Source of the DNA: Sphagnum compactum
Taxonomy: Eukaryota > Bryophyta > Sphagnopsida > Sphagnales
NCBI GenBank assembly: GCA_965153455.1
Contig: OZ234496.1
Span: 11,803,863-11,867,862, forward strand
Reading direction: 5' to 3'
Length of the DNA stretch: 64,000 bases
Shown here: piece after piece, positions 46,551-60,505 of the stretch
How positions within the stretch are numbered: the stretch's first letter is position 1
How the letters are laid out: every line of letters starts with the position of its first letter
The notes under the pieces: model-generated
Databases searched by the model: none
The model's input: only the letters and a program-made list of their open reading frames with translations
Told to the model about the DNA's origin: nothing
Program-made: the position numbers and the translations under genes

Positions 46551-49420
46551 ATTAGAATAGGTAATACTTAGTAATATTTGTCACACTAGGAAAGTTTGTT
46601 GCATAGAAAAAATAAAATAAAATAAAATTATAAGTGGTCACACTTAACTAATTATTCCTTCAATTTGATTGTCCACTTGATGTGTTCACATTTTTCAAAT
46701 TCTCGTTTCTTTCTCTAAATTGAAGGGATAGCTTAGATATGCCATAAGCATTCGGAGTTAATCCAAATCAAAGGAACTTTTCATGTAAGCTAGAAACTAA
46801 AAATAAAATGAAGTAATCAATATTGCTTGTGAAATCCATTTTGGTTAATGAAATTGCTCAAAGAAAGCTAGACACAGTTCAATTTCTTCACAATGACCTT
46901 GTTATTAGACTAGAATCCATGTGGATGATAGTTGGAAGCCAAGACATCTAAGAGAAGGGTAATGCTCAAGGAATAAGGGTTTCCCAAAAGAAGTGCCCAC
47001 CCAAGGTGGAGCCAAGGGTGCCATATCTTGTAGTCAAAGTGCACTTCAAGATTGGGAAAACCCTAACAATAATTCATGAACTTGATCAAGGTAAAAATTT
47101 CCACAAAATGAAAAAATGACATCTAAATCAGGATGGAAGGATTCTAAAGCATCAATAATGTCATGATAAGATGCTTGTAAGGAAAGAGGTTGTCAATTCA
47201 TGCATTTGCACAAGCATATATTCCCATGTTTGATGTGAAGGCTGAGCTTTAATGGAAATATTTTTGACGAGCTACGAACACATGTTGAAAATGAACTTTG
47301 TTTATGACCTTTACAATTTAAACTTGTTCACAAAATGTTCATCTACATAGGATTTCCAATCTTCTACAATCATGTCGTAACTTATTTTCATTATGTCAAA
47401 CTCCACCAATAAAACCAACATTCTGCACATTTGCAAAAACTTCAAAGGATATGGAGAGTAAACATCATTATTCAAGTTTCAAATAGAAATATTTGAAATT
47501 CTTATGTAAGAATATATAGTGAAAAATGTAAGGAGAATTGAATATTTCATTGAAGGAAAAATGAAAACACTTAGTTTAAATACTCAACTTAAAACATAGA
47601 GCAAAAAAAATGAAGATGAGTAGGGAATTGTCTAGAATTACAAATATTGCTTGAATGGTAAATAGTATTTTGGTAGGGCATGCATCAATAAGCAAAGAAT
47701 TGACTACATAGATTATGGATACATTCAACAATATAACATAAAAATTGAAAAATTGCAAGCATGAGGGTAGCATGGGAATGAAAATTCATCCTCAAAGGGT
47801 ATTGAAATACCTATCCTTTTTTTTAGGCACCAATGAATTTTTATTTTTGGAATTGCCAAAAAACATTTAATTTGCTTGCCGAGTCCAAAACTTGAAAAAA
47901 AACTTTCAACCATGCTAGCTGCAAACACATCCGTGTGTACTCCTATACTAAATCCTCAACTATAATAGTCACTTCTATGAGTTTGCATCAATTTTGAGAG
48001 ATTGTAGTCACTTGGTACCCGTGTTCAACTTCCTCACTCAAACATCTTGCAATAGTGCCCACAACAATTTCTAGTGGTTGTACCTAGATTCAAAAGCTAG
48101 TACCTCATCCACGTCCATGTTTTTGGGTGTATGTTGGTAGAACTACTCCCCACGGAAAACAAATCTGCTTTGTTGTGAACAAAATATCCTCTTTTTCATA
48201 TATAACACCCTATATAAAAAATTGTAATAGAGTACAACCTTTCACCACTTTGGTTATTGCAATTGTTCTTACAATGTCATTACCTTCAATAGTAATGAGG
48301 TTTGTACCTCAATCATCATATATACCTTTCCGCCTCACAACCAAGGTCTCCTTGAGTAAAAATCTAGCATATTATTTTTCATCACAATAAAGGGAACTAT
48401 TTATGGAATGTCATGACTCTTTGATCAACCCCATTTGGTTTGGTCATTGTTTGATCGACCATTCCTAAGTTGTAGGGCATTGGAGTTATTGAATATATCA
48501 TAAGTTTGTCAAAGAAAATTCAACAAAATTTAAATTAAATGTTTTTTTAAAAATTCGGGTAAACTCTTGATACTACTGGAAAGCCCTTGATAAGTGGGAT
48601 TTTCTTGAAGGTGATTTTGTAATTCCTTGGGGGGGGGGAGGGGGGGGGGAGATATTGAATTTTGAACTTGTAATTTTTGTCATTTAAAACTGATTTAAAT
48701 TTATTTTTCAAATTCCACAATTGAGTTCTATTGTCAAGGTCATGTTCACACTACCTATATATTAAGTAAGATAGTTTGCTTGTTTTTTTTTTTTCTTCTC
48801 ATATTGAGATCTCCCAAATGAAGGGCCCCTACCATGCTCTTTCAACTTTTCAAAATCCCTTGACGAATAAGGGTGCATCAAGGTGATTTGGTAATGTTTC
48901 AACCTATGACACAAGAACTATTGAATGTTGAACAATTTTGTCAAAGAAAATTCAACAAAATAAAAAAATTAAATATTTTAAGGGAATAGGGGACAAGAAT
49001 TTGATATCCTTAGATTTAAGGTGGGGGGGAGAAATTTGAATTTTGAGTAACTTTTGTGACTGAAAATTTTACTCGGGTAAAGGGGTTTAGCCAAAACAAT
49101 TTCATGGGTGAACTTTGAATTTCAGTTGGACAAGCTTTGTGGGTGTGACTATGAGGAGGAGTTGGCATGATGAAAGGGTTGGTGAATGGGTAAGAAAGAG
49201 TAGTAGCTAGCCCACATAGTCACCAACACACCAAAATCCTACCAGTCAAAGTCAAGTGAAAACTCCTGAAAAATTGCACATTCAGAGCCTTTGCAGAAGA
49301 CCTGGAAGAGTCAAATAAACAAAGATTCAAATCCTAATTATTGACTACTCCCTGTTGTTTCTGATTGGGTAGATAGTTTGATTGGTCCAAATTGGGTTTG
49401 CTATTAGTAGTCTCCCACCT
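46551..49420. other. AT-rich region, possible coding debris
   Basis: Minus-strand frames near 47,576-47,928 and a plus frame at 48127-48390 match no known product. G10-A-G10 lies at 48629-48649. Confidence 0.4.
48629..48649 (+). repeat. G10-A-G10 tract
   Basis: Two runs of ten G split by one A, in otherwise AT-rich DNA; a further G7 lies at 49023-49029. Confidence 0.9.
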
Positions 49421-49950
49421 ATTAAAGTTATCCGTAAAGTCACTCTCGCAGTTACTGGGTGAGTTCGTTCAGCCAGTTTTGGTCCTGATAGGGCACGTAG
49501 AAATCAGTAACAAGGGCTGAATTGAATTTTTTTCAAATGCAATTAACAGGGGAGCGAAACTGGATTTTGCACTGATTTTGGTGCAAACAAAAACTAGTTT
49601 CATCCCCTTATCTTTCCTTTTTCTCGAAGAATAGTGCATGATTTTGCACTGATTTTGGTGCAAAAAAAAACTAGTTTCATCGCCTGTCTTTCCTTTTTCT
49701 TGAGCGCCTGCACTACTACATACATTTTCACTCCTCTTGACATGCTCTTACATGTACTACTGCTATTATAATTACTCTCAAACTTCTTCGTGTATCTAAT
49801 CGTGAGTTTTTTAACATTTGATGCCTTAACTTAAGAAAATTTCATTACTTTAAGATGGATAACAATAATGCATAAGGGTAAAAAGAGGGGCCAGGGGATG
49901 AAAGAAGGGCTCAAAAGGGGGATGACTTTGTTTTACGGATTTCTTTATTA
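49421..49950 (+). mobile_element. Family B MITE-like element, copy with internal duplication
   Basis: Left end attaaagttatccgtaaagtc; right end in reverse complement taataaagaaatccgtaaaa. Both ends abut att. A 77-bp internal tandem duplication, marked by gattttgcactgattttgg at 49563 and 49640, makes this copy longer than the one at 51776. Confidence 0.68.
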
Positions 49951-50599
49951 ACAAGTCCCAGTTTCAGTTTTATGGGTGTGGTTGGGATTAAAAAGTAAGT
50001 TAAGTTACTCAAAACTTGGATGTGAGAAATATTTGAGCATCCAGGGTCACATACTAAGCACCCCGATGGAGATGCTCGTACATAGGAACCTACTATATAG
50101 GTAAGGAAGGGAAAGAAGTAGGAGTTTTAAAATGATAAATTAAATGATAAGTTCATCCATCCATCCACTGAGTTGTACCTGGTTTCCATCCCATGGATAG
50201 TAGTGCATTGGTGGGTGTTGGCACCTGGGACACCTAATCCCAATTATTCATTCATCCTCCTCATAGGGGAAGAGGGTGGAGGACTGGGGTTGTTCCTGGG
50301 GTCATTCATTCCGAACAATAGTCAGCAAAACACTAAAGATCTGGGTTCTTCTTTCCCAGAACTTTCTAAGAAGAGAAAAAATGGCTACCCAGCAGCTAAC
50401 CCTGGTTAGGGAGGGGCTCAGGAGCCCTTCAATTGACCAAAAACTAGTAAAGATGACCCTCATCCATTTGAGTTTTTTCATTCATTTGGGGATTTGGGCA
50501 ATTGGGCATTCAATTGAGGGGATGTGCTTTGGTCCAGTCAAGGATAGTAGGCTGACAGTACCGGCCTACTAAATTGAGGACGAAAGTTGAAAACGCACT
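49951..50599. other. Spacer
   Basis: Two overlapping plus frames (50173-50409, 50276-50572) have no recognised product. Confidence 0.45.
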
Positions 50600-50825
50600 A
50601 GGGTTTTTTTTTTTTTTTTTTAAGGATTTTGTGATGTAACCAAGGTGACGACCATCCAGAAACTAATTTTGCCAAATTATGGCTACATGCCAAATATGAA
50701 AGTAGTAGAGAAAAACAAACAAACCAGGATCCTTCTATATTCTTGCCTACAGACTGCAACTTATTGTAAAAATCTGGTGATTTGATTTGATTTTTTTGTT
50801 TTTGAAACTTTGCAAATTTGGACCA
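50600..50825 (+). repeat. Dispersed repeat family A, copy 4
   Basis: agggtttttttt, attttgtgatgtaacc, gaccatccag, aatatgaaagtagtag, ccttctatattcttgcctac and aaatctggtgattt match copy 1 in order. Confidence 0.65.
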
Positions 50826-51775
50826 GGAGGTGTTTTTTTTCATTTTTCTTTGTTCCCAACATGTTCCCTAGGTTCCCAATGTGTTCCCCAAGAGTGTTCC
50901 CAATAGCACCTTGCTTTAATCCCATATGTTTTGAGCAAAGTCCTCCTCTTCTTACCTATAAAGGTGGGTCAAAGGGGGAGCGACTCCATCTTTCCATAGA
51001 ATCTACTATTTTTGGGGAGCCTCCATAGTTTCAACCTTTTTTTTTGTGATGGGCCAATCAAATTGGCTCATTGCCACCCAAAAAAAAAAAAAAAAGTTGG
51101 ACTTGTGAGGCACCCCTAACTAACTAGAATAAGTCCCTCAGAATATTGTGAGCTCAACGCTTGGATCGAGATTCAATACCATGTCCCACAGTTTGATGAC
51201 TTTGTGCACCAAGTTTTCTTCCACAACTTGTCAAACTTACTATAACACATGAGAGTTGATGAAGATATCCAACTATCGTCTTCTCTTATGAAAAACTTCA
51301 AATCCTTGTTCAAGATACAATATTAAATGTGCATCTTGGGAAGAACTTTCTAGTCTTGTGCCTCCTAGTGTGGAAGACAAAGTTATGAGCATGGAAGCCC
51401 ATAAATGATCCATAAGCTTCTTGCACACTTGATGGAATATTGTGGTGTGATTTTGAGCTTGGCAACTACATTTGGTATGAAATTTTAGGTTGGGAAGTTA
51501 TCTTTGTCATGTGTTTCCAAACATGGTCGTTTTGATGAACTTCTATGTGGCTTGGCTATTTGAAACATGTGATGATGCACGACTTTTGAATGGGCCTTTT
51601 GGACATGGATCCCCTTTGAAGTTGCATTTCATTTTGTTTATGAAAAGTCCCTTTAAGATTTTGGCATGATGGTTCATTGTGGTTATGATCATGTACTTGA
51701 AGTTCCCTTTTCAACCAAACATTGGGAGGTGGTGTAAGCAATGAAAGTTCTCAAAGGAAATTTGAAGCCAATAAA
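50826..51775. other. Spacer with a T-run/A-run hairpin
   Basis: At about 51038-51095, T9 and A16 flank a small inverted repeat with gccaat and attggc arms. No gene is recognised. Confidence 0.45.
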
Positions 51776-52180
51776 ATATTAAAGTTATTCGTAAAGTCCC
51801 ACGGTTAGGGGGTGTGTTCAAGCAAGTTTGATCTTGATAGAGCACGAAATCAATAATAGGGGCTGAATTTTTTACAAACAAAATTAATGAGGAGCAAAAC
51901 TAAATTTTGCACTAATTGTGGTGCAAAAACTAGTTTCGTCCCCTATCTTTCCTTTGTCCTAAGTGCTTGCACTAATGCTACTACATTTTCACTACTCTAA
52001 CATGTATTATTACTATAATTATTCCCAAACCATGTGCATCTAATCCTGAATTTAACGTTTGATGCCTTAACTTTAAAAAATTTCATTACTTTACAAATAA
52101 CAATGTGTAAGGGTTAAAAGAGGGGTTAGGGGATGAAAGAAGGGCCTAGAAGCGAGATGACTTTATGGATTTCTTTATTA
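51776..52180 (+). mobile_element. Family B MITE-like element, simple copy
   Basis: Starts attaaagttattcgtaaagt and ends atggatttctttatta. Interior order matches the 49421 copy (gggctgaatttttt, aaattttgcacta, gatgccttaac, gatgaaagaagggcc) but has a single version of the duplicated 77-bp block. Confidence 0.68.
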
Positions 52181-52504
52181 TAAGCTTGGATGGATTATGC
52201 GTTAGGAGAATGGTTATTTGTTTTAATCATCATTAAAAAACACAAGGAATAAGTAGTTGACATATTGCTAGTAGTCCAATAACGGACAAATAGTCAATAA
52301 TGCATATTATTGGTGATTAAGCATGCAAGTCCATACATAATGTCAATAGCACTTTTTTTTTCTTTCAAATTTCAATGTTCAAATAAATGAAAAGTTCTTA
52401 CAATAAAAAATAAAGGGAGTCACACCGATGTAAATCCCCATTTAGCTATCAAAAGGGAATCACGTTGGTATGAGTTCCCTTAAACAACAATGGGAATTAG
52501 GACC

Positions 52505-53035
52505 CATGCCAACATGAGTCATTTGTGTATTTTGACCAAATTTCAAAAAGCCCATAACTTTCTCCAAATTAGGTGTTAATTGCACCTATGATCACTTTTT
52601 CTTACACAATGTGAAATGTGCTTTCAATGGTGTATCAAGCCCCAAATTTTAATAATATGTTTGATGCAACAAGAAATTTTTATTGATTTTCATTTTTTTA
52701 AATGAAATTTTGAAAAATAAGAATGAAAAAAACTCATGTTAGCATGAACCATCATTTTCATTGGGTCGACTCATGTTAATGTGAATCCCTTGTGCTTTAA
52801 ACCAAACTTCAAAAACCCATGACTTTTTCAAAATGAAGTGAAATTGCACATCTAACCACTTTTTTCTTACATTTTTATAATGGGTGCTTTCTTTTGATTT
52901 ATTGAGTTCCCAATATTGAATGTGCTTGATGTTAGCATTTTCAACATTTATTTTCTTCTTTTTAATGAATATTCCAAAATAAAAAATAAAGGAACATGTA
53001 AAATATGAAACAAATGCTATTATCTAATTGACCTT
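52505..53035 (+). repeat. Tandem repeat, two diverged units of about 267 bp
   Basis: catg..aa..tga.tc followed by gaccaaa/aaccaaa, cccat.actttt, aattgcac.t, cactttttcttac and gtgctttc occurs at 52505 and again at 52772. The units are strongly diverged. Confidence 0.6.
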
Positions 53036-56000
53036 GCAATTAATGCTATGAATAAAAAGTCACATAATTTGAATCATAGAGTCGTGTGACAAATGTAAAA
53101 TTCGACCATCATTTTGAATCATGAAACTTGAACAACTCCAACAACTATATAAGCCTCATTACATCATAAGTTAGAACATGCTTCGAAAGTTTTCATGATT
53201 GAATTGAAAATTGTTCTTTACTTTGAAATAAAGAAATTTAAACTAAAATCCTTTTCAACTCACATGGAATCAACAATTTTTGATCACTTTTGTTAACATA
53301 AAGTTTTCCTTTGAAAGGCACCTTGTGCATTATCCCTCATGATGGTTCCACGTTATAAAAAAATTTAATTACAATCATTGGAATTAGTGTTTTCTATTAT
53401 TATTTAATACACTTGCAATTTTTTCCTAATATGGCCCATGATGTTTAGGTCATGATCATAATGAATAAATGTGTATAAATACATGAGGGCCATGCCATGA
53501 TATTTGTAATATTTTATTTCATATTTAATGATAATTATAATACATTTTTGTGATATAATTATCAAATTTTTATTAAGTACAAAAAACAAAATGAAAAATT
53601 GCACAAGATGAAAATGAAATTAGATATTTTTAAATATTTTGAATGAATATTTTAAATGAATGAAGTATTAAACCATTTTTTTCCTCAATCATTTTCTTTT
53701 AAATGATTTAAGTTATATAGTTTTTTAGAGCCGTTTAAGTTAGTCTTAATTTACTAATTGTTATAAATTGTGTGTTTGAAAATCACCTATTTATGACATA
53801 AGGTAGGTTACTTCTAATGTGTTAAGAATATTGTAGACCCAAGTGAATGTAGTAATCCTTGTTTAAAGCCATGGCCCAATCAATTGGATGACCCATGCAT
53901 CTATTGAATATGCTACTAATACACAACCATTATGATGAGTCGGGGAATTTTGGCAAACTTTGAGAACAAGAGGAAATTATATCTAAGTAAAATGAAAGGT
54001 CAATGCACTAATTTAATGGTTGTAATGAATCCCAAGTACTAGTATGGTCTTAGAAGTTCAAAGGATCATGATGCAACATTCAACTAGATCTTTCACCCAA
54101 AGTTATGACAAGGAGATTAACTATATCCACACCTTTGTCTAGTGCTCACATTAACTATTGTTTACATTGTGTTCCATGAAGATTTGTTCATATTATTAGT
54201 TTTTACCATTGTTTAAGAATCACCTTCACTTGTACATTGCATTGAATTAGCTAAAGGTGAAAATATATTTAGTAATTACACAATGTTCATGGTCTTCTAG
54301 AAGTTAATTAGTCCTAGATAATGTTTTTGAAACCAATTACATGGTCAATAAACAAATACGTGTATATTAATATGGATTTACAAGCATTACATTGGGCATT
54401 TGGAAATGAAATGTGTTAATCTTCAAACTCCCTTTACAACCAAACTTCAAAACTTAAGATTCATCACTAGTATTGATCGGTCATCAAATAGATCCTAGGC
54501 CACATAGAGTTAAAACAACATTTTTTTTAATGGTAGAATGTCACCAACTTCCTTTCATGAAATGGGTTTAACAACCATTATGTACAAAACTTGAAGGTAA
54601 TTTGGAGATAAAATCGCCCAATGATTAAGGTTATAAACGTCATTATCCTTCGTGTTCACCCACCCACTATGTTTCTAGAAAATAGTGGTTAAGTGTGGTT
54701 TTATGTTTATAATGGCACCCACCCAATCAATATTTTTTGGTCTTCCTCCCTACCCACTAAACTTCAATAGTACCTAAATTTTTTTATTTTGAATCCATGG
54801 TTACTACTAATGGCACATTCTTATGTTGGTAGGTGTTCAAAATAATTAGAGTCAAAGGTAGGTGGTAGTCCATTGAGATGTGGTGGAAGGAATAGAAATG
54901 ACACGTGAACATTTTATCATTAATTTCTTAGTGGGCACATTCCAAAAATTTGTGGATGGGTGGGCCACATGAAAATTAACACTCAAAGAACAACCTTGCA
55001 CATCACCAAACTCACTATGTATTATAACATAATGTTTTGTGTATAATATATGACCAATACAAGTGTTTTAAAATGTAATTTATACTGTTAGTTGAGGTAC
55101 CCAATTGCCACCAAGGCCACTTGTTCAAATTTTTAAAAAATTGTTGAGACTCCAAAACTACCAAACATCAATTTCCCCTAACATTTTATGTACATTCAAA
55201 GTGGGATTCTAAAAAATACCTTGAAGGCCATAATTAACTATTACCAATACTAAAATTGCATTATTCAATGAAGTTTATTCATTTTTTTATTTTAAATGTT
55301 CAAATTGTGGTTTTCCATTAGTGTTGTGTGATACTTTAAAATATTTAAATAACATTTGATTTTGCGTATCTAACTTTTTAATTTTCAAAAACTCAATTGA
55401 ATATGGTTTTTTGAAGAATTTCATTATAAAAAACTAGCTAGGTCCAAATATCACATATTTTGCAATTTTAAAAAATTAGTTGGGTCAAGGGTTTGGTAGC
55501 TTTGGAAAATGATATTCTTTGTTGGTGTTTTTCAAAGAAAATTAGCAAGTAGATGATGTGATTCCTAGCCAAAGAACCTTTAAACAACTACATTCTACTA
55601 ATTATAAACACAACCATGATCAATTATTTAAAAAATATATTACACACTAGATACTTGCCAAAACCTGATTACAACCACTTTTATATTTTTCGTTCAATGA
55701 ATTCACAAGAAATAACAAACATTGAAAAGATTCCATGAGAAATTGTTTCAAATGTCTAGGGTTTAAGAAAGAGTACAAACTACAAATGTTTCAAGCTTCA
55801 ATGCACATTGAAAAGATACAACTAGCAAATTGCTACAAATGTCCATAGGGACTTCAAATCTACAAACACTTCAAATCACATTGAAAAGACAAAAAAATTA
55901 GATTTGCTAAAATGTGTTCTTGCTTTGCACTTTGGTTCATAGTGTTGTTGCTCCTACCATATGTTGCCAACCCCACATGGACACTGCACAAGTCATTATA

Positions 56001-56312
56001 GGGCTTGGTTCATCTTGCACATTAACATTGAAATCTGAAGTTGAAAATTCCATGAGAGCAACAACAAAAAATTGTGAAAGAAACAAACAAAAAATTGTAA
56101 AATGACTTCTAAGGATTGATGAGAATCAATAAAAAATAGAAACATACGAATGGTGATAGCAAACAACAAGGTGAAATAAAAAAATAAATGTGAATAGGTT
56201 AGTCCAATTTGAAAACAACAAGGCGAAATTTGGCTTGTAATTAATCAAGTTGAAAATTGGCAACAACATAAGTTAAACACCAACAATAAGTAAATAGAAA
56301 GAAGACATGCAA
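53036..56312. other. AT-rich spacer, no gene recognised
   Basis: No coding frame longer than about 66 codons and no element end could be defined. Confidence 0.5.
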
Positions 56313-57960
56313 CACTACAAAAAATTGAGTTCATAGAAACCTCACTACCTTATAATTAAAGACTTTGAAACAATTAATATACAACTTCGTTGCAATTATC
56401 CCAAGGAAAATATAGAGAATGAAAAAATAGAATGCCACATAAAAACTTCATGGAGTTCCATTGTAATTGCATATTAGTTCCAAGATGGACCTTTATACAA
56501 ATGAATGTATGTACTATATATATGGTTTTGGTCAACCATGTTTGACTTTGTTAGCAAGTTACACAACAATCATAATACAATTGGAATAAATGAAGCATTC
56601 ATTAGCAACTTTTTTGCAACTACTTTACAATTACTAATGATAATAATTATTATTATTAGTTCATTATATAATTAATTATGACTACAAAATATAATATAAT
56701 TATATGAATTAATAATATATTGATAATGTTATTATTACTATTATTATTATACATTAATATCTAGATTCTAGATTAATATTGAATATTATTGTTTATAAGC
56801 TATTAATAATAGTTGGTATACCTAGAAAATAAATTATGTTAAGGTGAAACCACCCATCATTGAATTTCTTTTATGGTAGAACAATTTTGGATCTTTATTG
56901 TTTCTTGTCTATTTTGTGGGATGTAAAACATCATGAGAACGCTAAAGTAGGCTTTACATTATGTGTTTCAACTCCAAAGAAAAAAGAACAATATATAAGA
57001 CACATGAAGCATGTCAAAATCACACATAATGTATTTTTGAAAAAAAGACCATTTATTTCTAAATCTCATGTTTTCCTTGTTTTTTGTTCATTTTCAACAA
57101 TCTAAAGTGATATGGGTGCACCAAGTTAAAATCTACATTAATTTTTTTAGCTCTCAAGGTGAAGGAACAACACAAAAAGCCATGAATAAGACAAATGTGT
57201 TGAATCTTAAAATGTGAATTAAAAGTGACCAAACATTGACCTTGTTTACTTTTGACAACCATACTTTCTTCATTTTGTGTCTTTTTCTAATAATCTAAAT
57301 AGATGTAGGTGCATTGTTAGGGTCTAAAAAAACTTTTTGCATTTGAAAAACAAAGGGACAATGTATTAAGATCTAAAATTCTTTGAAAGTTTGAATGCTT
57401 ATTCACTAGCCTATCTTGCAATAGTTGCAAGATTTTTATCCCACATTGTTTGTCTTGCCTTTCAAATTAGTAAACTATATAACTAACTACATTAATAGTA
57501 TTAAATAAGAAGTGACATTTGGATTAAGCTAGTATAAAAACGTTTGGCCTTAAAGATTAAACCCAAAATAAAATAGAATTATCCCAAATCACCTACCTAC
57601 TTAGTCCAAACCTACCTATTTAGCCTAGGAAATGTTAGGTAATAATGTTTACCTACCTTAAGCCTACCTACTTATTAACCTAAATGCCATGTGTCAACAT
57701 CATTATTAAAAATCTTGTATTATGTAACTATTTAATTTGCAACTACATGTGATTATCTATCATTTGTTACTGTGTTTTATCATTTTTACAACTAATATCC
57801 ATCTTTTTAATTTCATTATTATTATTGCAATTATGGTTTGATTATTTAATTCTACATATTTTTATATTGACTAATTTTTTGGGTTTTTCATCCAAAAATA
57901 AATTGTCAGTTGCAAAATCAATTGTAATTTGATTATTCCTTCTATTATGCATATACATTT
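56313..57960 (+). mobile_element. CACTA-type element related to 11235-12767 (right end not found)
   Basis: Left end CACTACAAAAAATTGAG at 56313. Inside, about three diverged tandem units of about 190 bp (56,895-57,420; aatct.aa..gat.t.ggtgca at 57099 and 57292) occupy the same place as the 185-bp units of the first element. Next come tttttatcccac.ttg..tgtc and ttaaacccaaa, then a tacctacctacttag box with atgccatgtgtcaacatc, in the same order as 12,105-12,400. The right terminus may lie beyond the AT-rich block or be lost. Confidence 0.5.
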
Positions 57961-59290
57961 TACAGACATTAGGGTGTTTTGGACTACATTAAGAGTATAT
58001 TTAACATCTAATTAGGGTATATTAAACATATATTTAACCTATTTAACATATTTAAGTGTAATTAACCGGAATTCAACATATATTAAATATGTATTAGTTC
58101 ATATTCTGAACATATTACATTAAAAAAATTCCATTTTCATTATATATTATGGTTTGTTTACAAATATACCATGTTTATTCTAATGTATAATTAAATTATA
58201 GTAGTCAAGTTATATATGATTATATCATTTTCATATTATTTATTATTGATAAATTAGTATTGTCAACTAATTGATTAATAATATAAATATGAAATATTAA
58301 TTAATGAATCACAACTGATTTAATATTTAGTCAATGATTTAATGATTTATATTTAATATTGATTAATAATTATTGATCAATTAATAATAATTAATTGGTT
58401 AAAATGAAATCTATGCAATAATAATAAGTTAAATAAGTTAATCAAACATAAATTATATTTAATCATTTAATACTAAATAATTAATACAAAATCTACCAAT
58501 ATATTAATTAACTATTTAATCAATTAGATATTATAATATCTACTAATTTATTTGATACAATTTTCATTTTAAGCTATTAATCAATCTATAAATTATAACT
58601 AACTAATGAATAAAGTTAATTAGTAATTAAATAGTTACATAGCTTATACAAATCTTAAATAAAATTTCACAATTTCAATTATCAAGTCATTATCAATGAT
58701 TATTTTATTTTATTTCTTATTTAATCCATAAGTTCATAGTTTATTATTATTATTTATTAATCGATTTAGAATTTAGTTAGAATTTAATTAATATTTCAAT
58801 TCAATGAATTTAATTAATAATTAATGAATTATCTGATAATTCAAATTTATTAATCAAGAATTATGGTTAATAAATATTAAATCAACTAATATTTAATTAT
58901 CTATTAAATATTAATTAACTGATTATTCATGAATTAAATTATGTACTTAATATAATTGATTAATTAAACCTGAATATCAACTAAATAAGTTAATAAATAT
59001 ACTATTTAATATTTAATATTGAATATTTTGTATTTAATAATTATTTAAATTGGTTAGTCAATCAATTATTATTTTTGATAATTGATTTTTTTTGAAATTA
59101 CAATTAAAATAATAACCAATTAATTATTTTATTTTATGAATTATATATTAAAGAATAAAAGAATATTTTGCACTTATAGGTAGGTTTGTAAGTGGGTAGG
59201 TAGGTAATTAGTTAATGGCTAATTAATTAATTATTTAGTTAATTAGTTTCCTATTCACTTATTTAATTATATAATTTACAAATTTAAAAA
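57961..59290. repeat. Extreme AT-rich block (degenerate taattaat repeats)
   Basis: For more than 1.3 kb the sequence is almost only A and T, built of taattaat, atttaat and attaatta words without a fixed period. No frame survives. It may be an expanded simple repeat inside the CACTA-like element. Confidence 0.7.
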
Positions 59291-59984
59291 ACAAGCACAA
59301 AGCATATGGGAGAATCTTTTTAGTTGTAACTCAATTTGCAATTAAGGTGCAACTAAAAACATTTACCCATATGTTTTGTCCTCTAATCTCATTTTATAAA
59401 CTTTATAAGAAAAATGTTTTTTCTTATGTTTTCACAATAAAAAAACATGTGTCATTTGGGATGAGTTTAAAGAAACATAACCCAAAATGTAGAACATAAA
59501 ATGAAATAACAATATTTACATGCTTATTTTATAGCCCACTTCTACCTACCTACTTAGGTAAATAAATAAATAGGTTTGTAGCTTAGGTATATTATACCTA
59601 CCTACCTACCTACATAAGCATATGTACATACCTACCTACTTACTCAAATAAATATTCATTTGATTTTTTTTCCAAAATACAATTAATATGCCAAATCATT
59701 AATTTTGATTGTGTCACATATCACAATTTAGGTCCATCTAAAATGAATGTTAAAAATGGATGGCCAAGATCAATATTTGAATTATAAAAAAAAATTCACC
59801 CAAAATTCCTCATGGTGCCACGTGGTGGATTTTGGTATCACCAAGTGGTACCATCATAAGCCATTGGAATTCAATGGCATGAATTTTTCAACATATAAGA
59901 TCATTATTTTAAAATTTCCCTAATTTAAAACATGTGGCAAATAATGTGTGAATATTTGATAGCTATAAAAATATTTGTGTGATG
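59291..59984. other. Spacer with (CTAC)n boxes
   Basis: tacctacctac boxes at 59540-59560 and 59590-59645 resemble those inside both CACTA-like units. ccacgtggtggat at 59820 is a G-box-like palindrome. Confidence 0.45.
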
Positions 59985-60045
59985 TGTTCAAAGACATAGG
60001 CACAAGTGAAGGCATTATCCTAACCCCCTCAACCACTAGATGACA
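59985..60045 (-). repeat. Possible tRNA-derived SINE-like head
   Basis: On the minus strand gtcatctagtggttgaggg resembles an A box, with ctttgaacac as a poor B box 40 bases on. Weak, single copy. Confidence 0.25.
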
Positions 60046-60505
60046 TGTTTGTACCAATCTTTGATGGGTCAATAAAGAACATGGCCACTAAAACACCAAA
60101 CCTTTCAATGGAAAGAGAATATCCTTTGATGTCTCAAATGAAAAGGGCTCAAATTTCCACCCCACCTACAAACAACACAACAGTCCTAATAGATCCACAA
60201 AAAATGGCACTTGAACCTTTTAACAAGTTTCATTACTAGAGTCTTGAGCTCAACCAAAAAATAAAAGTTGAACAGTAAATGGGCAGCTTTCTTTTATGAA
60301 AATGAAATCCCTTTCAATGTTACGTGACACATGATGTTCAAAGAAGTTGTGAAAGTAACCTTTGAGTCCTGAACCTATGACAAACCCCATCATACAATGG
60401 ATTATGCAAAGATTTGTTGAAACAATTGAAAGTTGATGTGCTAAACATATTTCTAAAAGGATGCAAGATTCCATTCACAAGTATGAATTGTCATGGATGC
60501 TAATG

